From: PFJX01 sp964542455
Lineage (GTDB): Bacteria; Pseudomonadota; Gammaproteobacteria; Burkholderiales; Thiobacillaceae
Length of the DNA: 64,000 nt
Assembly (NCBI GenBank): GCA_964542455.1
Contig: CAZIUC010000006.1
Coordinates: 62,001 to 126,000 of the forward strand
Direction: 5' to 3'
Shown: piece by piece, positions 16,983 to 26,535 of the stretch
Position numbering within the stretch: the first letter of the stretch is position 1
Layout of the letters: each line of letters opens with the position of its first letter
Program-made: the position numbers and the translations under genes
The notes under the pieces: model-generated
What the model saw: the letters and a program-made list of their open reading frames with translations, nothing else
Told to the model about the DNA's origin: nothing
The model's database searches: none

Positions 16983-19900
16983 GGTCGTCTCCATGCTTGG
17001 CGGCACCGTGGTAGCGGATGGGGCCGGGGAAAAGTTTGCGCACCAGCAGGTAGAGCACCGGCACGATGAATACGGCGAGCACCGTGGCGGCGATCATGCC
17101 ACCCATGACGCCGGTGCCGATGGCGTGGCGGCTGGCGGCGCCGGCGCCACTGGAAATCGCCAGGGGCAGGACGCCGAAGATGAAGGCGATCGAGGTCATG
17201 ACGATGGGGCGGAATCTGAGGCGGCAGGCCTGCATGACGGCGTCCAGCGTGCTCTTGCCCTGCGCTTCCATCTGGCGCGCGAATTCCACGATCAGAATGG
17301 CGTTCTTGGCCGAGAGGCCGATGATGGCGATCAGGCCGACCTTGAAGTAGACATCATTGGGCAGGTCGCGCAGGGTCACGGCGAGCACCGCGCCGAACAC
17401 GCCCAGCGGCACCACCAGCAGCACCGCCAGTGGCACGGTCCAGCTTTCATAGAGCGCGGCTAAACACATGAACACGACGATCAGCGACAGCGTGAACAGC
17501 ACCGGCGCCTGCGCGCCCGAGAGCTTTTCCTCGAAGGACGTACCGGACCACTCGAAGCCGATACCAGGCGGCAGTTTGCCGGCGATCTCCTGCATGGCTT
17601 CCATCGCTTCGCCCGTGCTGCGGCCGGGTGCCGGGCCACCGGCGATCTTCATCGCCGGCACGCCGTTGTAGCGGTCGAGTTTGGGCGAACCCACCACCCA
17701 GCGCGGTGTGGCGATTTCCGAGAGCGGCACCATATCGCCCTTCATCGTGCGTATCCGCAGCGAGAGCAGGCCCTCGGGGGTGGAACGCGCGTGGGCGTCC
17801 AGTTGCATCACCACGCGCAACACGCGGCCGTCGCGGATGAAGTCGTTGACGTAGGCCGAGCCCAGCGCCACGGCCAGAGTCTGGTTCAACTCCGCCAGGT
17901 CGATGCCCAGGCTGCCGGCTTTCAGGCGGTCGATGTCGAGCAGCAATTGCGTCGCCGGCTCCTTGCCCTCTGGACGCACCCCGGCGAGACGAGCATCTTG
18001 CGAGGCCATGCCGAGCACCATGTTGCGCGCCTCCAGCAATTTCTCGCGGCCGAGGCCGGAACGATCCTGCAAGCGGAAGTCGAAACCGCCCACCGCCGCC
18101 AGTTCCGGGATCGGCGGCGGGTTGAGGGCGAAGATCATGGCCTGCTTGATGCTGAACAACGCCATGTTGGCGCGCTGCACCACCTTGAGGGCGTGGTCGT
18201 CGGGTTTGGTGCGTTCGTCCCAGTCCTTCAGGCGCACGAAGGCGATGGCTGCATCCTGGCCCTTGCCGAAGAAGGAGAAGCCGGCCACGCCGACCACCTT
18301 GGCCACTTCCGGCTGCTTGAGGAAATACTGTTCCAGTCGCGACAGCACCGCCACGGTGCGCTCCTGAGTGGCGCCGGACGGCAATTGCACGATGGAAATC
18401 AGATAGCCCTGGTCTTCGTCCGGCAGAAAGCCGGTGGGCAGGCGCAGCAGCAGGAAGGCGGTGATGCCGACCAGTCCCGCGAACATCAGCATCGTGCGCA
18501 GCGGCCGCTTCACCGCGCCGGTCACCCCGTTCAGATAACCGGTGGTGGTGCGGGTGAAGAAGCGGGTGAACAGGCCGAAGAAGCCCGTGTTGTGTTCCAT
18601 TTGTTCCTTGGTCATGCCTTTGAACAGTGTGGCGCACAGGGCCGGGGTCAGGCTGATCGCCAGGAAGGCGGAGAACATCATGGTCATCACCAGCGTCACC
18701 GCGAACTGGCGGTAGATGGCGCCCACCGAGCCGGCGAAGAAAGCCATCGGGATGAACACCGCCGACAGCACCACGGTGATGCCGACGATGGCGCCGAATA
18801 TCTGGCCCATCGCCTTGGAGGTGGCCTCGCGCGCCGGCAAGCCTTCATGCGTCATGATGCGTTCGACGTTTTCCACCACGACGATGGCGTCGTCCACCAC
18901 GATGCCGATGGCCAGCACCATCGCGAACAGGGACAGCACGTTGATCGAATACCCCAGCAGGTAGAGGCCGACCAGGGTGCCGACCAGCGATACCGGCACC
19001 ACCAGGGTGGGGATGATCGCCGCGCGCAGGTTCTGCAGGAACAGCCACATCACCAGGAACACCAGGAAGAAGGCCTCGGCCAGGGTGTAGGCCACTTCGC
19101 GAATGGAAATCTCCACGAAACGCGAGGTGTCGTAGGGCACATCCCATGACACGCCCTTGGGGAAGAACTTGGCCAGTTCCGCCATGCGCATTTTGACCGC
19201 CTTGGCGGTTTCCAGGGCATTGCCGGTGGGCGCCAGTTTGACGCCGATGGCGGCCGTGGGCTTGCCGTTAAGCCGCGCCTGCACGCTGTAATCCTGAGCG
19301 CCCAGTTCGATCCGGGCGACATCCTTCAAACGCACCGCGGCGCCGCCGCCGGCGGTGCGCAGCAGAATTTCGCCGAACTCGGCCGGGGTTTTCAGGCGCC
19401 CCTGGGTAATCACCGTGGCGGTCAGTTGCTGGCCGGGGAGGGCGGGTAGTTGCCCGAGTTCGCCGGTCGCCAGTTGCACGTTCTGCGCCTGTACCGCCTT
19501 GAGCGCTTCGCCCGGCGTCATGCCGAAGCTGGCCAGTTTCAAGGGGTCCAGCCACAGGCGCATGGCGTATTCCGTGCCGAACAGGTTGGCTTCGCCCACG
19601 CCCGGCACGCGGCGCAGGTTCTCCAGGACGTTGGCGGCGGTGAAACTGCCCAGGTCGATGGCGTTGAGTGACTGATCAGGCGAAAACACGGTCACGAACA
19701 TCATGTAGTTGCGCCGCGCCTTCGCCACCGTGATGCCCTGGCGCCGCACCTCGTCGGGCAGGCGCGCTTCCACCCGCTTGATGCGGTTCTGCGCTTCCAC
19801 CGAGGCGATGTCGAGGTTGACTCCGGTGGCGAAGGTCAGCGTCAGCGTGAGCGTCCCGCTGGCGTCCGAGTTGGACTCCATGTAGAGCAGGTTATCCAGC

Positions 19901-20115
19901 CCGTTCATCTCCTGTTCGATCAGGCTGGTGACGGCGTCTTCCACCACCTGCGCGCTGGCGCCAGGGTAGACGGCGGTGATGGACAGAGCCGGGGGAGCGA
20001 CTTCCGGATATTGCGAAACCGGCAGCTTCGGGAAAACCAGCGCGCCGGCCAACAAAATGGAAAGCGCCACAACCCAGGCGAAGATGGGACGATCTATGAA
20101 GAAGCGCGGGAGCAT
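16975..20115 (-). CDS. RND multidrug efflux permease (HAE1/AcrB type)
   Basis: 1046 residues, full length for AcrB/MexB-type trimeric inner-membrane pumps. MLPRFFIDRPIFAWVVAL opens TM1. The proton-relay Asp pair is in TM4 ('VLAIGIVVDDAIVVVEN'). Two large periplasmic loops and a repeated C-terminal half ('VGLIAIIGLSAKNAILIVEFA') are present. It is preceded by the adaptor gene and overlaps the outer-membrane gene, making a complete tripartite pump for hydrophobic or amphiphilic compounds. No adjacent TetR/MarR regulator is seen. Confidence 0.95.
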   Translation of the reverse strand: MLPRFFIDRPIFAWVVALSILLAGALVFPKLPVSQYPEVAPPALSITAVYPGASAQVVEDAVTSLIEQEMNGLDNLLYMESNSDASGTLTLTLTFATGVNLDIASVEAQNRIKRVEARLPDEVRRQGITVAKARRNYMMFVTVFSPDQSLNAIDLGSFTAANVLENLRRVPGVGEANLFGTEYAMRLWLDPLKLASFGMTPGEALKAVQAQNVQLATGELGQLPALPGQQLTATVITQGRLKTPAEFGEILLRTAGGGAAVRLKDVARIELGAQDYSVQARLNGKPTAAIGVKLAPTGNALETAKAVKMRMAELAKFFPKGVSWDVPYDTSRFVEISIREVAYTLAEAFFLVFLVMWLFLQNLRAAIIPTLVVPVSLVGTLVGLYLLGYSINVLSLFAMVLAIGIVVDDAIVVVENVERIMTHEGLPAREATSKAMGQIFGAIVGITVVLSAVFIPMAFFAGSVGAIYRQFAVTLVMTMMFSAFLAISLTPALCATLFKGMTKEQMEHNTGFFGLFTRFFTRTTTGYLNGVTGAVKRPLRTMLMFAGLVGITAFLLLRLPTGFLPDEDQGYLISIVQLPSGATQERTVAVLSRLEQYFLKQPEVAKVVGVAGFSFFGKGQDAAIAFVRLKDWDERTKPDDHALKVVQRANMALFSIKQAMIFALNPPPIPELAAVGGFDFRLQDRSGLGREKLLEARNMVLGMASQDARLAGVRPEGKEPATQLLLDIDRLKAGSLGIDLAELNQTLAVALGSAYVNDFIRDGRVLRVVMQLDAHARSTPEGLLSLRIRTMKGDMVPLSEIATPRWVVGSPKLDRYNGVPAMKIAGGPAPGRSTGEAMEAMQEIAGKLPPGIGFEWSGTSFEEKLSGAQAPVLFTLSLIVVFMCLAALYESWTVPLAVLLVVPLGVFGAVLAVTLRDLPNDVYFKVGLIAIIGLSAKNAILIVEFARQMEAQGKSTLDAVMQACRLRFRPIVMTSIAFIFGVLPLAISSGAGAASRHAIGTGVMGGMIAATVLAVFIVPVLYLLVRKLFPGPIRYHGAAKHGDDHA

Positions 20116-20188
20116 GGGGGTCAGGCGTGAGGCGTGAGGGGGAAGGTGTTAGCGAAGTAATCGGCCAGCGGCCACCGCTGCCTCTCAT

Positions 20189-20245
20189 GTAGCGCCGGCA
20201 TCCTTGCCGGCGTCTTTAAAACAGCCGGCTGGAAGCCGGCGCTAC
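20189..20245. repeat. GCCGGC palindromic repeat, family C (copy 1)
   Basis: 'gtagcgccggcatccttgcc' pairs with the reverse 'ggaagccggcgctac' around a centre 'gtctttaaaacag'. Other copies are at 27241-27299 and 37749-37837 (with an insert) and a fragment at 35502-35517. It lies in the 193-bp gap between the adaptor and permease genes of the RND operon. Confidence 0.8.
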
Positions 20246-20272
20246 AGGGCGTGCGAAAGTTTGATGAACGAT

Positions 20273-20300
20273 CTGGATTCCCGCGTTCGCGGGAATGACG
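20273..20300. repeat. Short palindrome, family D (copy 1)
   Basis: 'ctggattcccgcg-ttc-gcgggaatgacg' hairpin. Related units occur at 45854-45920 and inside 47362-47532. It lies in the same RND gap as the family C copy. Confidence 0.65.
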
Positions 20301-20308
20301 GTGAGGGG

Positions 20309-21454
20309 TCATGGCTTCGCCGCTACCGCTTTCACCGCCATCCCGGGTCGCGCTTTCTGCACGCCGTTGACGATGACTTTCTCGCCGCCCTTGAGGCCTT
20401 CGCTGATGATCCAGTCTCCGCCGGAGAGGCCGGCGGTTTTCACCGGTCGCGCTTCGACCTTGCCGTCGTCGCCGACCAACAGCACGATCTGGCCTTGCGG
20501 CGACACCTGCACCGCGCGTTGCGGCACGACGATGGCGTTCGCGGCCTGGGCCACGGGCAGGCGCACGGTGACGAACTGGCCGGGTAGCAGGGTGCGATCG
20601 GGATTGGCGAACTCGGCGCGCAGGCCCACCGAGCCGGTAGCCGGGTCCACCGCCAGGTCGTTGAACAACAGCTTGCCGGGATGCGGGTATTCGCGGCCAT
20701 TTTCCAGTATCAGCTTCACCGGTGCCTTGCTCGCCACGGATCGTCCCTGGCGTTGCGCCTCGCGCAGATTGAGGAAGTCGGCGCTGGACTGTGAGAAGTT
20801 CACCCAGATCGGGTCGTATTGCTCGATGTTGGCCAGTGCGGTGGCTTCGCCCTTGCCCACCAGCGCGCCCTCGCTCACCAGGGCGCGGCCGATGCGGCCG
20901 GAAATGGGCGCGGTGACGTTGGCATAGGAAAGGTCGATTTCGGATCGCGCCACGGCCGCCTTCGCCGCCAGTACATCGGCATCGGCCTGCGCCTTGGCCG
21001 CCACCGCCTGATCCAGTTCCTGCTTGCTGATCGCCTTGCTGCCCGCCAGCGATTGCATGCGTTCCTGGTTCTGATTGGCGATCAATGCCTGTGCCTGTAC
21101 CTTGGCCAGATTGGCGCGGGCGCTGGCCAGGTTGGCCGTGAGGGTGCGAGCGTCGATGCGGAACAGCAGCGCGCCGGCCTTGACCTCGCTGCCTTCGCGA
21201 TAAGCGCGCCTCTCCAGGATGCCTTCCACACGGGCCCGTACTTCCGCTGTGCGCACCGCTTGCAGGCGACCCGGTGCTTCGACGGTCAGTGGCACGCTGC
21301 GCGGCGTCGCGGTGACGACTTCCACCTCGGGCGGCGGCATGCCGGCCATGCCGCCGGACGGCGGCACGGGCTGGGGTTTGCAGGCGGCGAGCGAGGCGAG
21401 CAGCAAGGCTGGCAGCAGCCCGAAGCGAAGGGAAGGTAGGTGAAAGTGTTTCAT
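20309..21454 (-). CDS. RND periplasmic adaptor (membrane fusion) protein
   Basis: 381 residues, AcrA/MexA family. Lipoprotein signal ending LLASLAAC (Cys25). Then the barrel-sandwich/lipoyl half ('VTVEAPGRLQAVRTAEVRARVEGIL'), a coiled-coil hairpin (about 100-170), the second lipoyl half ('YANVTAPISGRIGRALVSEGALV'), a beta-barrel and a membrane-proximal domain ('LKGGEKVIVNGVQKARPGM'). First gene of the RND operon; the permease follows after a gap filled with two repeats. Confidence 0.94.
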   Translation of the reverse strand: MKHFHLPSLRFGLLPALLLASLAACKPQPVPPSGGMAGMPPPEVEVVTATPRSVPLTVEAPGRLQAVRTAEVRARVEGILERRAYREGSEVKAGALLFRIDARTLTANLASARANLAKVQAQALIANQNQERMQSLAGSKAISKQELDQAVAAKAQADADVLAAKAAVARSEIDLSYANVTAPISGRIGRALVSEGALVGKGEATALANIEQYDPIWVNFSQSSADFLNLREAQRQGRSVASKAPVKLILENGREYPHPGKLLFNDLAVDPATGSVGLRAEFANPDRTLLPGQFVTVRLPVAQAANAIVVPQRAVQVSPQGQIVLLVGDDGKVEARPVKTAGLSGGDWIISEGLKGGEKVIVNGVQKARPGMAVKAVAAKP

Positions 21455-21599
21455 CTGGGTTGGATGATCTCTGGCGTGGGCCAGGTTGCCGGAGGCTGCC
21501 TGGCGATTTGCTGTCTCGTGGAAGTGATTGCTTAACAGGTGCGCAGCTTAATCCAATGGCTATAATTCCGCACCGCATCAAAACAGACCCAGGCCCGCC

Positions 21600-22907
21600 A
21601 TGTCCGACCTCGCCATCGCCCGTCTCGACGCCGCTTCCCCCGATTTTCGCGCCCGCCTCTCCGAACTTCTGGCGTTCAACGACGCCACCGATAGCGCGGT
21701 CGGTAACGCCGTTTCGGAAATCCTCGCCGCCGTGAAAACACGCGGCGACGCGGCGGTCATCGAATATACCGCGCGCTTCGACCGTCTCGACGCTCCGGAC
21801 ATGGCCGCGCTGGAGCTATCACAAGATGAACTGCATGCCGCGCTGGGCAAGTTGCCGTTGCGACTGGAACAGTCGTTGCGCCGCGCCGCCGAACGGGTGC
21901 GCGTCTATCACGAGAAGCAACGCCAGGAGTCCTGGACCTACACCGAGGAGGACGGCACGGTGCTCGGCCAGCAGGTCACCGCGCTGGATCGCGTCGGCCT
22001 CTATGTGCCGGGCGGCAAGGCGGCTTACCCGTCTTCCGTGCTGATGAACGCCATTCCCGCCAAGGTGGCGGGTGTGAAGGAACTCATCATGGTGGTGCCC
22101 ACCCCGGATGGCGTGAAGAACGATCTGGTGCTTGCCGCCGCCGCCGTGGCCGGTGTCGACCGGGTGTTCTGTATCGGCGGCGCCCAGGCCGTCGCCGCGC
22201 TGGCCTACGGTACCGAGACCATCCCACAGGTGGACAAGATCGTCGGTCCCGGCAACGCCTATGTGGCCGAAGCGAAGCGCCGCGTATTCGGCGTCGTCGG
22301 CATCGACATGATCGCCGGCCCCTCGGAAATCCTGGTGATCTGCGACGGCAAGACCGATCCCGACTGGATCGCGATGGACCTGTTCTCCCAGGCCGAACAC
22401 GACGAACTCGCGCAATCCATCCTGATCAGCCCCGATGCCGCCTATCTCGACGCGGTGCAGGCCAGCGTGAACAAACTGCTGCCGACCATGCCGCGCCAGG
22501 AAGTGATTTCCGCTTCCATCGGCAATCGCGCCGGCCTCATTCTCTGCCGCGATCTCGACGAAGCGGCGGAAATCGCCAATTTCATCGCCCCGGAACACCT
22601 GGAACTGTCGGTGGAAGACCCCAACGCCATGCTGCCGAAGATCCGCCACGCCGGCGCCATCTTCATGGGCCGCAACACCTGCGAAGCGATCGGCGACTAC
22701 TGCGCAGGCCCCAACCATGTCCTGCCCACCTCGCGCACCGCGCGCTTCTCCTCACCCCTGGGTGTCTACGATTTTCAGAAGCGCTCCAGCCTGATCCACG
22801 TCTCCGCCCAGGGCGCACACACCCTCGGGGAAATCGCTTCGGCTTTGGCCTACGGCGAAGGCCTGCAGGCGCACGGCCGTTCCGCTGAATATCGCATGGG
22901 GCGTTGA
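21600..22907 (+). CDS. hisD: Histidinol dehydrogenase
   Basis: 435 residues, usual length. It carries out the last two oxidations of histidine synthesis (histidinol to histidine, NAD+, zinc). Characteristic blocks are 'GLYVPGGKAAYPSSVLMNAIPA', 'IGGAQAVAALAYGTETI', 'DKIVGPGNAYVAEAKR', 'DMIAGPSEI', 'SQAEHDELAQSI' and 'GDYCAGPNHVLPTS'. It stands alone, divergent from the RND operon, with no hisG upstream, and is 29 kb away from hisC although these genes are usually adjacent in betaproteobacteria. Confidence 0.97.
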   Translation: MSDLAIARLDAASPDFRARLSELLAFNDATDSAVGNAVSEILAAVKTRGDAAVIEYTARFDRLDAPDMAALELSQDELHAALGKLPLRLEQSLRRAAERVRVYHEKQRQESWTYTEEDGTVLGQQVTALDRVGLYVPGGKAAYPSSVLMNAIPAKVAGVKELIMVVPTPDGVKNDLVLAAAAVAGVDRVFCIGGAQAVAALAYGTETIPQVDKIVGPGNAYVAEAKRRVFGVVGIDMIAGPSEILVICDGKTDPDWIAMDLFSQAEHDELAQSILISPDAAYLDAVQASVNKLLPTMPRQEVISASIGNRAGLILCRDLDEAAEIANFIAPEHLELSVEDPNAMLPKIRHAGAIFMGRNTCEAIGDYCAGPNHVLPTSRTARFSSPLGVYDFQKRSSLIHVSAQGAHTLGEIASALAYGEGLQAHGRSAEYRMGR

Positions 22908-22964
22908 AATAGCGTAAGCATTCAACGCGGGGAATAGCCACCTCCGCCACGGGCAGGGCAGTTG

Positions 22965-23225
22965 TCATACCGCGGCCAGCAATCTTGGCTTCGCCTTCAC
23001 CACGCCATCGCGGCCCCAGACGGTGACCGCTTCGATGAACCAGCGCGGTTTGCTTGGGTGCGGGACGAGCAGATCGAATTCGGCGAGTAGCTGCCGTCGC
23101 TGTTGATGATCAGGCCGCCGCACTTCTGCGCGTGTGCATGGCGCCGGGCTTCCTCGCCGAGCACCTGGCACAGCTTGACGCCGAGTTCGACCAGTTGGTC
23201 TGGCTACGCGGAATGGGTCATGAGT
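22965..23225 (-). pseudogene. Coding remnant of unknown origin beside the ferredoxin relic
   Basis: Two overlapping minus-strand frames look formerly coding ('QLVELGVKLCQVLGEEARRHAHAQKCGGLIIN' type composition in one frame, 'DLLVPHPSKPRWFIEAVTVWGRDG' in another), but neither gives an intact protein and the join needs a frameshift. The family is not recognised. The rest of the 780-bp gap up to 23688 holds only the ferredoxin relic and a weak hairpin. Confidence 0.4.
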
Positions 23226-23232
23226 TTGCCGA

Positions 23233-23462
23233 TCACCAGAGGTCAGCCGGCACCTTCAGGCGCTCGACCGGCATGTCACCAAGCAGATGCTCGTCGAAGA
23301 TGGCGCCGACATCCTCCTTGGTGACGGACCCGTACATGATGCCTTCCGGCTAGACCAGCACGTTGGTGCCGGTGCTGCAGGGACTTGGCAGCCTATCTGA
23401 CTTGATTTGCCATGCGTGTTCGTCGCTACACGGAAATACCGATTGACATGGTTTCCTTCGCC
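23233..23462 (-). pseudogene. Decayed 2Fe-2S thioredoxin-like ferredoxin (Shethna-type) gene
   Basis: On the minus strand 'CSTGTNVLV-stop-PEGIMYGS' followed by 'VTKEDVGAIFDEHLLGDMP' and 'VERLKVPADLW' matches the C-terminal half of the small 2Fe-2S ferredoxins often linked to nitrogen-fixation clusters. A TAG replaces the expected Tyr codon after NVLV. The N-terminal part ('NRYFRVATNTHGKSSQIGC') is in another frame and shortened. It is therefore non-functional, and fits the decayed nif genes further right. Confidence 0.65.
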
Positions 23463-23627
23463 CTCCAACAATCCCGCCATGCTTTCAATCAACCTGAACC
23501 CCGTCCTGAACCGGCAGCCCGCGCCAGTCGCGGCGCGACTGCGTGTATGGCGAATGTTTGCGGGGTCCGGCCTGGAGATTGATGCATAGTGGATTTAGTC
23601 GCCGAATAGACGACAAAACCAGCCAAG

Positions 23628-23658
23628 GCCGCCGACCCACAAGGTTAGCGGCTTTTTT
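23628..23658 (+). terminator. Weak terminator-like hairpin upstream of the EamA gene
   Basis: GCCGC (23628-23632) faces GCGGC (23648-23652) across a 15-nt loop, followed by six T. The stem is short and the loop long. It could be a leader attenuator for the gene at 23689 or chance. Confidence 0.25.
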
Positions 23659-23688
23659 CGTTTCTCAACCCCACAAGGGAGCTTTGCC

Positions 23689-24579
23689 ATGTCCATACCG
23701 GCCGCCTACATCGCCGTCATCCTGATCTGGTCCACCACACCGCTGGCCATCCAGTGGAGCAGCCTGGGCGCGGGCTTCAGCTTCGCGGTGATGGCGCGTA
23801 TGGCGATCGGCCTGGTATTGGCGGGGGTGTTGCTGACGGTCTGGCGCGTCGGGCTGCCGCTACACCGCAAGGCGCGCATGAGCTATCTGGCCGGTGGCCT
23901 GGGCCTGTTCGGGGCCATGCTGTGCACCTATTGGGGCGCGCAGTACATCTCCTCCGGCCTGGTCTCCGTGTTGTTCGGCCTGGCGCCGCTGGTGACCAGT
24001 TTGCTGGCCGCGCTCTGGCTCGGGGAGCGCGCGCTCGAACCGTTCAAAGTGGCGGGCATGGTGCTCGGTCTGCTCGGGCTGCTGCTGGTGTTCGGCGCGC
24101 AGGCGTCGGCCGGGTCGGGGCACGAAGCGTATGGTGTGGTCGCGTTGCTGCTCGCGGTACTGGTCTACTCCTCCAGTCTGGTGTGGCTGAAGCGGATCGG
24201 TGACGACAGCCCGCCGCTATCCACCACGGCCGGCACCCTGGCCGTGGCCATGCCGCTGTTCATCGCGGCCTGGTGGCTGGCGGATGGCCACGTCCCCGCC
24301 GCCATGCCGCTGCGCACCAGCGTGGCCATCGTCTACCTGGGTGTATTCGGCTCGGTGCTGGGCTTCGCGCTCTACTACTACATCATCAAGCATGTGGAAG
24401 CGGGCAAGGTGGCGCTCATTACCCTGGTCACCCCGGTGCTGGCTCTGTTGCTGGGCGCCTGGCTGAATGGCGAAGTGGTGCCGCTTCGGGTATGGCTGGG
24501 CGCGGGATGTATCCTCCTGGGCCTCTCCGTGCACCAGTGGAAAAATCTCGCCGGCGTGCTGGCACCGGTGCGGACATGA
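23689..24579 (+). CDS. EamA/DMT-family permease
   Basis: 296 residues with ten predicted membrane helices in two EamA halves, opening 'AAYIAVILIWSTTPLAIQWSS' and containing 'YWGAQYISSGLVSVLFGLAPL' and 'FGSVLGFALYYYIIKHVEAG'. Such permeases export small metabolites such as amino acids; the substrate cannot be told. GGGAG is about 8 nt upstream of the ATG. The stop overlaps the next ATG, so it is coupled to tag. Confidence 0.88.
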   Translation: MSIPAAYIAVILIWSTTPLAIQWSSLGAGFSFAVMARMAIGLVLAGVLLTVWRVGLPLHRKARMSYLAGGLGLFGAMLCTYWGAQYISSGLVSVLFGLAPLVTSLLAALWLGERALEPFKVAGMVLGLLGLLLVFGAQASAGSGHEAYGVVALLLAVLVYSSSLVWLKRIGDDSPPLSTTAGTLAVAMPLFIAAWWLADGHVPAAMPLRTSVAIVYLGVFGSVLGFALYYYIIKHVEAGKVALITLVTPVLALLLGAWLNGEVVPLRVWLGAGCILLGLSVHQWKNLAGVLAPVRT

Positions 24580-25181
24580 ACTCCCATGCCGCGCCGGCGA
24601 CTTTGAACCCCACGCTTACGCGTTGTCGCTGGTGCGGCACGAATCCGCTGTACATGGCTTATCACGACCGGGAATGGGGTGTGCCGTTGCACGACGAGCG
24701 CGCCCTGTTCGAGTTCCTCATTCTGGAGGGCGCCCAGGCCGGGTTGTCCTGGCTGACCATCCTGAACAAGCGCGAGGGTTACCGGCGCGCCTTCGACCAC
24801 TTCGACGCGGAGCGCGTCGCGCGCTATGGGGAGCGGGAGGTGGCGCGGCTGCTCGCCGATCCGGGCATCGTGCGCAATCACCTGAAGATCGCCGCCGCCA
24901 TCGGTAACGCCCGCGCCACCTTGAAAATTCGTGAGGAATTCGGCGGACTGGATGCCTTTTTCTGGCGCTTCGTGGATGGCCGCCCCATTCAAAACGCCTG
25001 GCCGGACCACGCTCATATCCCCGCCAGCACACCGCTGTCCGACACGCTCAGCAAGGACCTGAAAGCGCGCGGCTTCAAGTTTGTCGGTTCCACCATCATG
25101 TATGCCCACATGCAGGCCACCGGCATGGTCAACGACCACACGGTGGATTGCTTTCGCCATGCGGAGTTGAGCGGGCAATAA
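24576..25181 (+). CDS. tag: DNA-3-methyladenine glycosylase I
   Basis: 201 residues. It excises 3-methyladenine from alkylated DNA (base excision repair, cytoplasm). The family zinc site is visible as Cys in 'TRCRWCGTNPLYMAYHDREWG' with the late 'NDHTVDCFRH' ligands. The catalytic Glu lies in 'FEFLILEGAQAGLSWLTIL', and 'GFKFVGSTIMYAHMQATGMVNDH' completes the fold. The start at 24576 overlaps the permease stop (ATGA). Confidence 0.95.
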   Translation: MNSHAAPATLNPTLTRCRWCGTNPLYMAYHDREWGVPLHDERALFEFLILEGAQAGLSWLTILNKREGYRRAFDHFDAERVARYGEREVARLLADPGIVRNHLKIAAAIGNARATLKIREEFGGLDAFFWRFVDGRPIQNAWPDHAHIPASTPLSDTLSKDLKARGFKFVGSTIMYAHMQATGMVNDHTVDCFRHAELSGQ

Positions 25182-25184
25182 CAC

Positions 25185-25285
25185 CTCCCCCTTTTCCAAA
25201 GAGGGATCGAGGGGAATTTGGCGGCCTTCGCATGGCCAACCCTCGCGGAAATCCCCCCTAACCCCCCTTTGGGAAAGGGGGGAAC
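25185..25285. repeat. Palindromic repeat, family A (copy 3)
   Basis: CCCCTTTTCC-AAAGAGGG at the left end and CCCCCCTTTGGGAAAGGGGGG at the right, with inner 'ttggcggccttcgcatggcc'. It occupies the gap between two convergent genes and may help end both transcripts. Confidence 0.75.
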
Positions 25286-25308
25286 CCCTGTTTCACCCAC
25301 TAACGCGG

Positions 25309-26535
25309 TCAGGGCTTTCCCGCGGCCGCTCGCCGCTTGAGACGAGCGCTATGCACCAGGCCGACCACGATGGTCAGGGCGCCGCACAGGAACAGGGTGG
25401 GGCGGATGCCGATGCCGTGCGCCAGGCTGCCGACGGCCAGACTGCCGAGTGGGGCGATGCCGAGGAACGACATTGAAAACACGGACATGACCCGGCCGCG
25501 CATGTCGTCGCGCACCCAGGTTTGCAGCAGCGTGTTGCTGCCGGCGGCGACGAGGACCACGGAAAAGCCCAATACCATCAGGATCGGATAGGCCAGCGCG
25601 TGGTGGGTGTTGAGGGCGAACAGACTCAATGCCACGCCCCCCAGGGTCGCCGCCATCGAGACCCGGCGCGCCAGTCCATCGACGGAGGGACGCGAGGCGA
25701 GGAACAGGCTGGCCATGAGGGAGCCGGCGCCGGCGCTGCTCACCAGCAGGCCCAGGGTGCGGGCGTCGCCGTCGAAGATGGTGCGGGCGTAGAGCGGCAT
25801 CATCACCACGTAAGGCGTGACCAGGAAGCTGACGGCGGCGACCAGCATCAGGAACAGGCGGATGTCGGCATGGCCGAAGGTGTAGCGCAGCCCCGCTTGC
25901 AAAGCCTGTAACGCGGGTTTGGATGCGTCGCCCTTGGTTGGCCGGGCGCGCAGGGCCAGCAAAGCCACCAGCACGGCCAGATAGGAAGCGGCGTTCAGCG
26001 CGAAACAGACGGCCTCGCCGGCCAGGGCGATGATGAAACCGGCCATGGCCGGGCCGACGAAGCGGGTGGCGTTCATCAGCATGGAGTTCAGCGCGATGGC
26101 GTTGGCCAGTTGCGTCCGATCCTCCACCAGATGCACCACCATGGACTGGCGCACCGGCATGTCCAGGGCGTTGATGCAGCCCATGAGAAAGGCCATGAAC
26201 AGCAGCAGGGTGGGGGTGATCCAGCCCTGCCAGGTCAGCAGCGCCAGGATCAACGCCTGGAGCAGGGCCAGGGCCTGGGTCGCCATCATCAGGCGGCGGC
26301 GGTCCATGCGGTCCGACCAGACGCCGCCCAGCGCGCCGAACAGGAGGATCGGCGCCTGGCTGGCGAAGCCGAGCAGGCCCAGCACCAGGGCGGAGTCGGT
26401 CAGCCGGTAGGCCAGCCAACCCATGGCGATCTGCTGCATCCAGGTGCCGGCCATGGAGACCAGTTGTCCGGCGAAGTAGATGCGAAAATCGCGGGAACGC
26501 AGGGCGCGCAGAGGGTGGCGAGTGGCGGGGGGCAT
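25309..26535 (-). CDS. MFS transporter (EntS/MFS_3 type)
   Basis: 408 residues when begun at the ATG at 26535. Twelve membrane helices; the N-terminus 'LRALRSRDFRIYFAGQLVSMAGTWMQQIAMGW' and the loop 'GALGGVWSDRMDRRRLM' are typical of the EntS-like exporter branch of the major facilitator superfamily. 'RGRVMSVFSMSFLGIAPLGSLAVG' is the second-half equivalent. A GTG 42 bases upstream is possible but lacks a ribosome site. Substrate unknown. Confidence 0.85.
   Translation of the reverse strand: MPPATRHPLRALRSRDFRIYFAGQLVSMAGTWMQQIAMGWLAYRLTDSALVLGLLGFASQAPILLFGALGGVWSDRMDRRRLMMATQALALLQALILALLTWQGWITPTLLLFMAFLMGCINALDMPVRQSMVVHLVEDRTQLANAIALNSMLMNATRFVGPAMAGFIIALAGEAVCFALNAASYLAVLVALLALRARPTKGDASKPALQALQAGLRYTFGHADIRLFLMLVAAVSFLVTPYVVMMPLYARTIFDGDARTLGLLVSSAGAGSLMASLFLASRPSVDGLARRVSMAATLGGVALSLFALNTHHALAYPILMVLGFSVVLVAAGSNTLLQTWVRDDMRGRVMSVFSMSFLGIAPLGSLAVGSLAHGIGIRPTLFLCGALTIVVGLVHSARLKRRAAAGKP

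Noticed and set aside
17791..19149. 452-codon plus-strand frame within the RND permease gene
   Set aside because: Extremely His/Gln/Arg-rich product typical of antisense frames; the minus-strand RND protein is full length and conserved.
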